A stretch of DNA of 7,948 nucleotides from the NCBI GenBank assembly GCA_000433095.1, contig HF991447.1, positions 1-7,948 of the forward strand. Direction: 5' to 3'. This stretch comes from Clostridium sp. CAG:967 (GTDB lineage: Bacteria; Cyanobacteriota; Vampirovibrionia; Gastranaerophilales; Gastranaerophilaceae). The notes below the pieces were generated by a model that ran no database searches, had not been told where the DNA came from, and saw only the letters and a program-made list of their open reading frames with translations. This document shows positions 1 through 5,793 of this stretch, one piece after another (the first letter of the stretch is position 1; the number at the start of each line of letters is the position of its first letter). Made by a program: the position numbers and the translations under genes.

Positions 1-8
1 CCCCCCCC
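1..8. repeat. homopolymer tract, at least 8 C (G on the coding strand)
   Basis: Eight consecutive C open the window. On the minus strand they are eight G, beginning seven codons into the gene that starts at base 29. The tract touches the window edge, so its full length is unknown. No other G or C run this long was noticed in the window. Long poly-G tracts near the start of AT-rich genes are known slippage sites in phase-variable genes of other bacteria. An assembly or contig-end artefact is the main alternative. Confidence 0.7.
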
Positions 9-29
9 GAAATTGATAAATCTTTTCAT
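1..29 (-). CDS. start of an unidentified gene, cut by the window edge
   Basis: Only the first nine codons are visible, reading M-K-R-F-I-N-F-G-G on the minus strand, so the product cannot be identified. The start is well supported. The ATG at 29-27 is preceded by a full AAAGGAG ribosome-binding site (42-36) with a 6-base spacer, and by a near-consensus promoter further upstream (87-59). The last visible codons lie in a run of at least eight G on the coding strand, which is unusual in this AT-rich DNA. The K-R-F-I start is compatible with a cytoplasmic or an exported protein; too little is visible to decide. The gene follows the two dehydrogenase genes on the same strand after a 54-base gap and could receive some read-through from them, since no terminator hairpin is seen between. 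Confidence 0.6.
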
Positions 30-58
30 AAATCGCTCCTTTCGTTATAACCATTACT

Positions 59-87
59 ATTATAACAGTTTTTTCATAGGTTTTCAA
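59..87 (-). promoter_or_regulatory. sigma70-type promoter for the edge gene
   Basis: On the minus strand a TTGAAA -35 box (87-82) is followed by a 17-base spacer and a perfect TATAAT -10 box (64-59). The -10 is preceded by TGT, giving an extended -10. Transcription would start near base 52, leaving a leader of about 23 bases that contains the AAAGGAG site. The -35 box overlaps the TGA stop codon (86-84) of the preceding dehydrogenase gene. Confidence 0.75.
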
Positions 88-1124
88 GATAATTCGGGTT
101 TTATTAAGAATTTAATTGCTTTTCCTTCAATATGCTGCTGCATTGCGTACTCAACTTTTTCGAGCGGCAAAGTATCGGTAATCAGCTTTTCAACTTCTAC
201 ATCACCTGATGCAATATAGTCCAGCGCCATTCTGAAATATTTTGGTGTATGATGGAATACACTCATTAATTTTATATCACCGTAATGCATTTTGGTAGTA
301 TCAAAAGTCACTGTAGAACCGGATTTACAGCCGCCGAAGAAATGCACTGTTCCACCCGGTCTTACACATGAGAAAATTCTTTCCCAAATTTCAGGCAGCC
401 CGACACATTCAACAGCAACATCCAGCCCCTTATGTTCCTCTGTATATTCTTTGAAGATTTTTTCAGGATTAGGATACCTACTTAAATCAACTATCTCATC
501 AGCGTGTGCAAATTCCTCCGCAGCCTTCAATTTTAAAGGATTTCGTCCTGCAACAATTACATTTGCACCTTTAAGCTTTGCCAGTCTTGCAAACATTAAG
601 CCTATAGGACCTATTCCGATAATTCCGACTGTTTGTCCCGGTTTAATATCTGTCCTTTCAACTCCATGAACAACATTTGCCAGAGGTTCACAAAATGCAG
701 CTTTATCAAAGCTTAATTTATCAGGTAAAATCAACATATTTTTTCTGACTATACGAGCTGGAACAGTAATATATTCTGCATAAGCGCCGTTTAATAAATC
801 AAGATTTTCACACAAATTATATTCTTCTCGTTTGCAATAAAAGCATTTTCCGCAAGGTGCAGAATTTGCTGCAACAACCCTGTCACCAACTTTGAAATTT
901 TCAACACCTTTACCTGTTTTATGCACAATCCCTGCGAATTCATGTCCGAAGCCGGAAGGGACTGATTTTATTAATACAGGATGTCCACGTCTAAATGTTT
1001 TCACATCAGTTCCGCAGGTAAGAGCAGAGATAACTTTTACTACAACTTCACCTTCTTCAGGCGGTTTTACCATAACTTCTTCATACTTAATATTTTGTGG
1101 TCCGTAATATTGTATTGCCTTCAT
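84..1124 (-). CDS. zinc-dependent alcohol/polyol dehydrogenase, MDR superfamily (second gene of pair)
   Basis: This is a 346-residue cytoplasmic oxidoreductase of the zinc-containing medium-chain family (alcohol, sorbitol and threonine dehydrogenase relatives), at the usual family length. Catalytic-zinc ligands are visible as Cys37 (L-T-C-G-T-D), His61-Glu62 (G-H-E) and Glu146 (C-E-P-L). Structural-zinc cysteines are 91, 94, 97 and 105. The Rossmann dinucleotide-binding loop is G-I-G-P-I-G at 170-175. The strand after it ends A-G-R-N (192-195) with no acidic residue, which leans towards NADP(H); this is inference. A GTG codon four residues upstream is also in frame. The ATG at 1124 is preferred because it overlaps the preceding stop as ATGA and gives the typical M-K-A-I start. 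Translation is probably coupled to the upstream dehydrogenase. The substrate cannot be read from the sequence; a sugar alcohol or other secondary alcohol is likely. Confidence 0.9.
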   Translation of the reverse strand: MKAIQYYGPQNIKYEEVMVKPPEEGEVVVKVISALTCGTDVKTFRRGHPVLIKSVPSGFGHEFAGIVHKTGKGVENFKVGDRVVAANSAPCGKCFYCKREEYNLCENLDLLNGAYAEYITVPARIVRKNMLILPDKLSFDKAAFCEPLANVVHGVERTDIKPGQTVGIIGIGPIGLMFARLAKLKGANVIVAGRNPLKLKAAEEFAHADEIVDLSRYPNPEKIFKEYTEEHKGLDVAVECVGLPEIWERIFSCVRPGGTVHFFGGCKSGSTVTFDTTKMHYGDIKLMSVFHHTPKYFRMALDYIASGDVEVEKLITDTLPLEKVEYAMQQHIEGKAIKFLIKPELS

Positions 1125-2101
1125 AGTTTTATACACGCTTTCATAATTTTGTTTGTCATTGTATCTTCAAATGCCTGCGCTATTGTATCAAGCTTATACT
1201 CTGTTGAAATTCCGCTAACTTTTACTTTACCTTCCTCTAAGAGTTTCAGAGAATCTTTCAAATCATCCGGAGAAGGTGAATAACTCCCCAGAACAGTAAG
1301 TTCTCTATAATAAATTTCATTATTTGGATATGCCGATGCTTCAGAAGGTGTGCTTGAAAAAACAAGTATTTTACCACCGTTGTGCACATATTTTAAGGCA
1401 GTATCAACAGCTTTATCTGCGCCTGATGTCATAAATATTCCGTCAGCCTTGAATTCAGGAGGGATTTCTCTCACATCGTAAGCTTCAATTCCCAAAGATT
1501 TTAAAAATTCAATTCTTTCTTCAATTAAATCACACCCTGCAACCTGTATACCATAAGCCTTCAAAGCCTGAGCCATAAGAATACCTATTGACCCCAGACC
1601 GACAACAAGAGCAGTATCACCGCTCAATAAATCAGCTCTTTTTACAGCTCTTATTACACAGCCCAAAGGTTCATAAAAAGAAGCTTCAACGACTGATAAA
1701 TTGTCAGGTTTTATATGTGCAACATTTTTAAGATGTTCTTCGCTTAAATAAACATATTCGGAAAATCCGCCGGGTTTTATATTGGTAGATTTGAAATGCT
1801 CACACATTGAAACGTTTCCGTGTCTGCAATAATGGCATTCCCCGCAAGGAATGTGGTGAGAAGTCACGATTATATCACCGATTTTAAAATCTGTATCAGA
1901 ATTAATTTCAACAATTTGTGCAACAATTTCGTGCCCTAAAACTGTACCGTCTTTTGAAATTTTGTGAATAAATTTTACAATATCAGAACCGCACAGACCG
2001 CAGCACAAAACTTTTACAATCGCACCTTTACGTCCTTCTAATTCAATATTTTTAACGTTTTTTACCGCAATTATATCATTATCGATTACTGCTATTTTCA
2101 T
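1121..2101 (-). CDS. zinc-dependent NAD(H) dehydrogenase, MDR superfamily (first gene of pair)
   Basis: This 326-residue zinc-containing medium-chain dehydrogenase is slightly shorter than most of its family. Catalytic-zinc residues are Cys37 (G-L-C-G-S-D), His57-Glu58 (G-H-E) and Glu144 (Y-E-P-L). The structural-zinc set is Cys86, 89, 92 and 100. The nucleotide-binding loop is G-L-G-S-I-G at 168-173, and the next strand ends in Asp191, the acidic residue typical of NAD(H) specificity. An in-frame GTG lies at 2113, but it is part of the SD region (G-A-G-G at 2111-2108, 6-base spacer), so the ATG at 2101 is the start. It is the first gene of a two-gene operon and its stop overlaps the next start by four bases. 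The two products share family architecture but differ in cofactor loop, so they are old paralogues rather than a recent duplication. The substrate is unknown; sorbitol or galactitol-phosphate dehydrogenase-like activity is possible. Confidence 0.9.
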   Translation of the reverse strand: MKIAVIDNDIIAVKNVKNIELEGRKGAIVKVLCCGLCGSDIVKFIHKISKDGTVLGHEIVAQIVEINSDTDFKIGDIIVTSHHIPCGECHYCRHGNVSMCEHFKSTNIKPGGFSEYVYLSEEHLKNVAHIKPDNLSVVEASFYEPLGCVIRAVKRADLLSGDTALVVGLGSIGILMAQALKAYGIQVAGCDLIEERIEFLKSLGIEAYDVREIPPEFKADGIFMTSGADKAVDTALKYVHNGGKILVFSSTPSEASAYPNNEIYYRELTVLGSYSPSPDDLKDSLKLLEEGKVKVSGISTEYKLDTIAQAFEDTMTNKIMKACIKL

Positions 2102-2122
2102 ATTTCGCCTCACTAAATAAAT

Positions 2123-2131
2123 ATTATCACA
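2123..2131 (-). promoter_or_regulatory. probable extended -10 promoter of the dehydrogenase operon
   Basis: On the minus strand TGT (2131-2129) precedes GATAAT (2128-2123), an extended -10 element with five of six core matches. Transcription would start near 2116, giving a leader of about 15 bases with the GAGG ribosome-binding site close to its 5' end. No good -35 box is visible at the expected distance. The element lies back to back with the promoter of the divergent acetyltransferase gene. Confidence 0.45.
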
Positions 2132-2134
2132 AAC

Positions 2135-2163
2135 TTGAAAAGAATAAAATTAAACTATATAAT
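2135..2163 (+). promoter_or_regulatory. sigma70-type promoter predicting a leaderless mRNA
   Basis: TTGAAA (2135-2140), a 17-base spacer and TATAAT (2158-2163) form a near-consensus promoter. Counting the last -10 base as -7, position +1 falls on base 2170, the A of the acetyltransferase ATG. No SD sequence lies between the promoter and the ATG, which fits a transcript with no 5' leader. It has the same box sequences and spacing as the promoter at 59-87. Confidence 0.75.
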
Positions 2164-2169
2164 AATATT

Positions 2170-3159
2170 ATGACAGTAATAAGAAGATTAAATTGTTTTG
2201 ATGCATCTAAAATAAAAAAGATGATTTCTTATCTTGGTAACGATGACGGTGAAAAGTTTACCAAAGCGATTACGGGCGAGGCATTTATTATGCTTCATGC
2301 ACTGTTACCGTTAAAATACAAGTTTTTGCCCGAATCTTATATATTTTTAGAAAAAGGAGAAATATTAGGTCTAATTACCGTTGTACCTTCTAACGGCAAC
2401 CCTTATAAAATGAATATTACAAGATTAATCTTTCAACAAAATCTTTATTCCGTAGGAAAACAGCTGGTTGAATTTGTCATTGCAAGATATGGTGCAAAAG
2501 GTGCAACATCTTTCAGTGTAACTGTTGACCAGTCGCACGATGAACTGTTGAATTTGTTTATGCAGGGATGCGGTTTCCGCCAGTGCAGTTTTGAAAACCT
2601 TTGGAAACTGGACAACTTTCAGCCTCTTACCGACAAAAAAGCAAATTTCAGATACTGCCAGAACTCTGATGCTAAAGCTATAGCCAGACTTTATAACAGT
2701 GAACTCAAAAACCTTTACAAGCCTTCTCTTGAAAGAATTAAAGAAGAATATAAAGAACCGATTTTTGCAGGAATGACCAATTTCTATAAAAATCGATACG
2801 TATTGGAAGAGCCCGCTAAACACAGAATTATTGCATACCTTTCAATTACAACTTCTGACAATCAGAATTTTATCATTGATATGTCAACCAACGACGGGTA
2901 CAATATACCATACGATGAAATTATTAACTTTGCTCTGGGTGAAATTAAACGCAGAAAAAACAGATATTTTGCATTTTTAAAACACAGACAATACACTAAA
3001 AATGCCGATAACCTTGAAAAATATCTTCACGAAAGAGATTTGAACTGTATTCAAACACAATGTGTACTTGTTAAAGATTTTTATAAAATTATTAAAGAGC
3101 CTGAAACTAATGCTATCCAAATATTCTTGTTCGGCGACAACAAAATAAGAGCTAATTAA
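2170..3159 (+). CDS. GNAT-like N-acetyltransferase, two-domain
   Basis: This 329-residue protein appears to hold two GNAT-type folds. The N-terminal half (about 1-147) has a typical opening (V-I-R-R-L-N-C-F-D-A-S-K-I) and a strand with E-I-L-G-L-I-T at 64-70. A weakened acetyl-CoA loop lies around N-L-Y-S-V-G-K-Q-L (91-99), and an L-L-N-L-F-M-Q-G-C-G-F-R segment (126-137) matches the 'Y-x-x-x-G-F' end of GNAT domains. The C-terminal half (about 158-305) begins again with F-R-Y-C-Q-N-S-D-A-K-A-I-A-R-L, but its acetyl-CoA loop is not recognisable, so it may be catalytically inactive. No signal peptide or membrane segment is seen. The acceptor is unknown; small molecules, protein N-termini or ribosomal proteins are all possible. 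The ATG has no SD site, but the promoter places the transcript start exactly on it. The gene stands alone: divergent from the dehydrogenases and separated from ilvC by an 87-base gap with its own promoter. Confidence 0.7.
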   Translation: MTVIRRLNCFDASKIKKMISYLGNDDGEKFTKAITGEAFIMLHALLPLKYKFLPESYIFLEKGEILGLITVVPSNGNPYKMNITRLIFQQNLYSVGKQLVEFVIARYGAKGATSFSVTVDQSHDELLNLFMQGCGFRQCSFENLWKLDNFQPLTDKKANFRYCQNSDAKAIARLYNSELKNLYKPSLERIKEEYKEPIFAGMTNFYKNRYVLEEPAKHRIIAYLSITTSDNQNFIIDMSTNDGYNIPYDEIINFALGEIKRRKNRYFAFLKHRQYTKNADNLEKYLHERDLNCIQTQCVLVKDFYKIIKEPETNAIQIFLFGDNKIRAN

Positions 3160-3182
3160 ACTTAATTAAAATAAAATTTATT

Positions 3183-3211
3183 TTGTTCGTTTTTATTCTT
3201 TGTGCTAAAAT
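3183..3211 (+). promoter_or_regulatory. promoter of the ilvC unit
   Basis: TGC precedes TAAAAT (3206-3211), an extended -10, and a weak -35 (TTGTTC, 3183-3188) sits 17 bases upstream. Transcription would start near 3218, leaving a leader of about 29 bases, too short for a leader-peptide attenuator or T-box. An all-A/T palindrome (3168-3184) lies just upstream and overlaps the first bases of the -35 box. It may act as an UP-like element; it lacks the G/C needed for a terminator hairpin. Confidence 0.5.
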
Positions 3212-3246
3212 TATTCAAAGAGTTGAATTATTTTATGAGGCAGGAT

Positions 3247-4272
3247 ATGAGTAATTTACATATTTATCTTGACAAAGATATTGACAAAGAATTAATTAAA
3301 TCAAAGAAAATAGCGGTCATTGGTTTTGGTTCTCAAGGTTACGGTCAGTCTATGAACCTTAAAGATTCAGGATGTGATGTAGTCTTAGGGCTGCGTTTAG
3401 GCGGAAAATCAGACTTAAAAGCAAAAGATTACGGTTTTAAAACTATGTCGGTTGAAGATGCCGTTAAATATGCAGATATTGTTCAAATTTTAATACCTGA
3501 CGAAATTCAGGCAAAAGTATACGAAGAACAAATTAAACCTTACCTGAAAGACGGTCAATATTTGATGTTCTCACACGGTTTTAACATCCATTATAAAAAA
3601 ATTGTTGCACCTGAAGGTGTTAATGTCATAATGGTTGCCCCTAAAGGTCCCGGACACACTGTGAGAAGCGAATATCAAATCGGCAGAGGCGTTCCTTCGC
3701 TTATTGCAATTTATCAAAACCCTTCAAAAGATGCTAAAGATATAGCTTTATCTTATGCATCAGCAATCGGAGCAGGACGTGCGGGAATTATTGAAACCAC
3801 ATTTAAAGAAGAAACAGAAACTGATTTGTTCGGCGAGCAGGCAGTAATATGCGGCGGCGTTTCAGCATTAATCAAAACAGGTTTCGAAGTTCTGGTAGAG
3901 GCAGGTTACTCACCTTATATGGCTTACTTTGAAGTACTTCATGAAATGAAACTTCTTGTTGATTTAATAAATCAAGGCGGTCTTGCAGATATGAGATATT
4001 CCATATCAAATACAGCTGAATACGGTGATATGACCCGTGGTCCGAAAGTCATCGGTGAACAGTCCCGTCAGGCTATGAAAGATTTGTTAAAAGATATCCA
4101 AAGCGGAAGTTTTGCAAACGAATTTCTTAATGAAATGGATAGCGGATGCAAAAACTTTAATGAGTTAAGAAAACAAAATGCAGACCACCTGATTGAAAAA
4201 GTAGGCGAAGAAATCCGCTCATCTTTTGTTTGGGGAAATGATAATAAGATTATAGACAGAGATAGGAATTAA
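3247..4272 (+). CDS. ilvC: ketol-acid reductoisomerase (class I)
   Basis: IlvC catalyses the Mg-dependent isomerisation and reduction of 2-acetolactate (or 2-aceto-2-hydroxybutyrate), the second step of valine, leucine and isoleucine synthesis. At 341 residues it matches the short class I enzymes. The N-terminal Rossmann domain carries G-F-G-S-Q-G-Y-G at 26-33. Family landmarks follow: S-H-G-F-N at 109-113, G-P-G-H-T-V-R at 134-140, metal ligands Asp193 and Glu197, C-domain Glu229 and Glu233, and S-I-S-N-T at 252-256. The cofactor loop reads L-R-L-G-G-K-S (49-55), where common NADPH enzymes have Ser in place of the second Gly. GTG at 3202 and ATG at 3232 are also in frame. The GTG lies in the promoter, and the ATG at 3247 has GAGG (3237-3240) six bases upstream and gives the usual start. 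It is the first gene of a four-gene unit; no other ilv or leu gene is nearby. Confidence 0.96.
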   Translation: MSNLHIYLDKDIDKELIKSKKIAVIGFGSQGYGQSMNLKDSGCDVVLGLRLGGKSDLKAKDYGFKTMSVEDAVKYADIVQILIPDEIQAKVYEEQIKPYLKDGQYLMFSHGFNIHYKKIVAPEGVNVIMVAPKGPGHTVRSEYQIGRGVPSLIAIYQNPSKDAKDIALSYASAIGAGRAGIIETTFKEETETDLFGEQAVICGGVSALIKTGFEVLVEAGYSPYMAYFEVLHEMKLLVDLINQGGLADMRYSISNTAEYGDMTRGPKVIGEQSRQAMKDLLKDIQSGSFANEFLNEMDSGCKNFNELRKQNADHLIEKVGEEIRSSFVWGNDNKIIDRDRN

Positions 4273-4273
4273 A

Positions 4274-5131
4274 ATGTTTAAAACTGATGTTGATTATGAA
4301 ATTGTAATATTTTCAATAGGCGATACAAAAGCCGGAACTAAAATGGGCAAACTGCAATTGAAAAATTGTGAGGATAATTCTTTACTGAATTGCATTCTCT
4401 GGGAAGAAACATTAAACCGTTTTGACAGCAAAGTTTTTAGAACCGGAAATATTGTAAGAATTGTTTCTGCTTCATTCAACGAAAAATTTAACAACTGCCT
4501 TGTTTCAGCTCTTGAATTAAAAAAAGAAGCTAAAACAGGACTTGAAGAAAGCGAAAGAGAAAAAGTCTATGCAGAATTAACATCATATATTGACAAAATT
4601 GAAGATGAAAAACTTAATTCATTCCTTGCAAGATTTTTTGCAGAGCACAAAGAAAAAATTAAAATTATGCCTGCAGCTAAACTTATGCATCACAATTACA
4701 TAGGCGGTCTTATGGTGCACACTCTTGAATGCTTGAAATATGCCGAAAAGAATATGGAAATTTCAGAATATAAATTCAACAGTGACAACATACTTGCAGC
4801 TTGTATGCTTCATGATATAGGTAAGATTTTTGAATACACAATTGATATCGAAACAGGATTAATTGATTACGATGAAAACTTTAGAAAGGAATGGATTTCC
4901 CATTCACAATACGGTTTTTCAATTTGTATGACAAACGGTTTCAAAGAAATTGCAAGAATGATTGCGGCGCACCACGGCAGAAGCGACTGGGGAGCTATCA
5001 TCGATCTTGAGGAAAAAGATTTGGAACCTGAATTATATTTTATCCATTTAATAGATAATTTATCTGCTAAATTCGGAAAAATTAATGTACACCTCTTAGA
5101 AAATAAAGGAGTTTCGATTTGTCAAGATTAA
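4274..5131 (+). CDS. yhaM: YhaM-type 3'-5' exoribonuclease (OB-fold plus HD domain)
   Basis: This 285-residue protein has the layout of Bacillus YhaM, a 3'-5' exonuclease that trims RNA (and single-stranded DNA) in the cytoplasm. Residues 1-83 form an OB-fold-like nucleic-acid-binding domain. A charged helical linker (about 85-125) leads into an HD metal-phosphohydrolase domain (about 130-270). Metal-site residues are visible: His149 in L-M-V-H-T, His180-Asp181 in L-H-D-I-G-K, His210, His233/His234 in A-A-H-H-G-R-S-D-W-G, and Asp261 in L-I-D-N-L. The A-A-K-L-M-H-H-N segment (134-141) is also typical of YhaM. It is somewhat shorter than the roughly 310-residue Bacillus protein, with a trimmed C-terminus. 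The ATG is one base after the ilvC stop, with AGGA (4264-4267) inside the end of ilvC, so translation is probably coupled. The end overlaps the next gene by 13 bases. Function is inferred from family. Confidence 0.85.
   Translation: MFKTDVDYEIVIFSIGDTKAGTKMGKLQLKNCEDNSLLNCILWEETLNRFDSKVFRTGNIVRIVSASFNEKFNNCLVSALELKKEAKTGLEESEREKVYAELTSYIDKIEDEKLNSFLARFFAEHKEKIKIMPAAKLMHHNYIGGLMVHTLECLKYAEKNMEISEYKFNSDNILAACMLHDIGKIFEYTIDIETGLIDYDENFRKEWISHSQYGFSICMTNGFKEIARMIAAHHGRSDWGAIIDLEEKDLEPELYFIHLIDNLSAKFGKINVHLLENKGVSICQD
5106..5111 (+). promoter_or_regulatory. strong ribosome-binding site deciding a TTG start
   Basis: AAGGAG lies seven bases upstream of the TTG at 5119, inside the end of the exoribonuclease gene. 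No in-frame ATG or GTG exists before the conserved P-loop of the kinase, so this site fixes TTG as the start codon. The same core recurs before the second kinase (AAAGGAG, 5776-5782), with a longer 11-base spacer. Confidence 0.75.
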
Positions 5132-5793
5132 CAGAAAATCATAATCTGCCCGGTACTCTGGTTTGCGTAGAAGGCATCGACGGTTCCGGAAAATCAACAC
5201 AAATTACACTTTTAAGAGACTGGCTGAAATCAACAGGTCAGGATGTAATCTTTACGGAATGGAATTCATCCGAACTTATCAGCCAGACTACCAAACTTGC
5301 AAAGAAAAAAAATCTGCTTTCACCCAGAACTTTTTCATTATTGCATGCAGTTGACTTTGCAGACAGATTAAAACAGGTTATCGGACCTGCACTAAAAGCA
5401 GGATTTATAGTTCTTGCAGACAGATATGCCTACACTGCTTTTGCAAGAGATGCCGCAAGAGGTGTTGATCCTAACTGGGTCAGAAATGTATACAGTTTTG
5501 CTTACAAACCCGATTTGGCAATATATTTTGACATTGACCCGAAAACTTCTATGGAAAGAATTTGCTCTAACCGTGCTCCAAAATTTTATGAAGCCGGTAT
5601 GGACCTAAAACTGAGTAATGATCCTTATGAAAGCTATATGATTTTTCAGGGAAGGGTTATAAAAGAATATCAAAATATGGTCGATGAATTCGGACTTGTA
5701 AAACTTAATGCGCTTGATTCTATTCACTCAAAACAAGTTGAAATCAGAAGAATGCTGAAAGAAGTTCTAAACGCTAAAGGAGTAAACATCTAA
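5119..5793 (+). CDS. thymidylate kinase-family nucleotide kinase, paralogue A
   Basis: A 224-residue P-loop kinase of the thymidylate kinase (Tmk) family, which transfers phosphate from ATP to a nucleoside monophosphate. Walker A is G-I-D-G-S-G-K-S-T (19-27), and D-R-Y (101-103) matches the family's conserved D-R-Y/H. L-L-H-A-V-D-F-A-D-R (74-83) replaces the usual L-F-A-A-D-R, and P-D-L-A-I-Y-F-D (131-138) is the usual strand before the lid. The E-P-G-G motif that contacts the substrate in ordinary Tmk is absent; F-T-E-W-N-S-S (45-51) stands there instead. The lid holds Arg147, Arg152 and Lys155, then F-Y-E-A-G-M-D-L. The start is TTG with a strong ribosome-binding site, overlapping the upstream gene by 13 bases. 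It is about 48% identical to the next gene (86 of 180 residues over 11-190, hand count, no gap). Annotation as dTMP kinase is likely in databases; the true substrate is uncertain. Confidence 0.82.
   Translation: MSRLTENHNLPGTLVCVEGIDGSGKSTQITLLRDWLKSTGQDVIFTEWNSSELISQTTKLAKKKNLLSPRTFSLLHAVDFADRLKQVIGPALKAGFIVLADRYAYTAFARDAARGVDPNWVRNVYSFAYKPDLAIYFDIDPKTSMERICSNRAPKFYEAGMDLKLSNDPYESYMIFQGRVIKEYQNMVDEFGLVKLNALDSIHSKQVEIRRMLKEVLNAKGVNI

Noticed and set aside
292..669. Open frame on the plus strand opposite the second dehydrogenase gene
   Set aside because: It lies fully antisense to a well-supported MDR gene, has no ribosome-binding site and its translation shows no domain pattern.
981..1283. 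Open frame on the plus strand across the junction of the two dehydrogenases
   Set aside because: Both opposite-strand genes have full catalytic motifs here; the frame is a shadow of AT-rich coding sequence.
2425..2823. Minus-strand open frame inside the acetyltransferase gene
   Set aside because: Phe/Ile/Lys-rich composition typical of an antisense shadow, and no start signals; the plus-strand reading has GNAT features.
3168..3184. A/T palindrome after the acetyltransferase gene as a terminator
   Set aside because: The stem is all A/T with no room for a loop and no G/C pairs; its position fits an A/T-rich upstream element of the ilvC promoter better.
3202..3246. N-terminal extension of IlvC from GTG 3202 (or ATG 3232)
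   Set aside because: The GTG lies within the extended -10 promoter element; the SD at 3237-3240 and the family N-terminus support ATG 3247.
5163..5608. Two short plus-strand open frames inside kinase A
   Set aside because: They overlap the P-loop kinase in another frame, one of them across the P-loop itself, and lack ribosome-binding sites.
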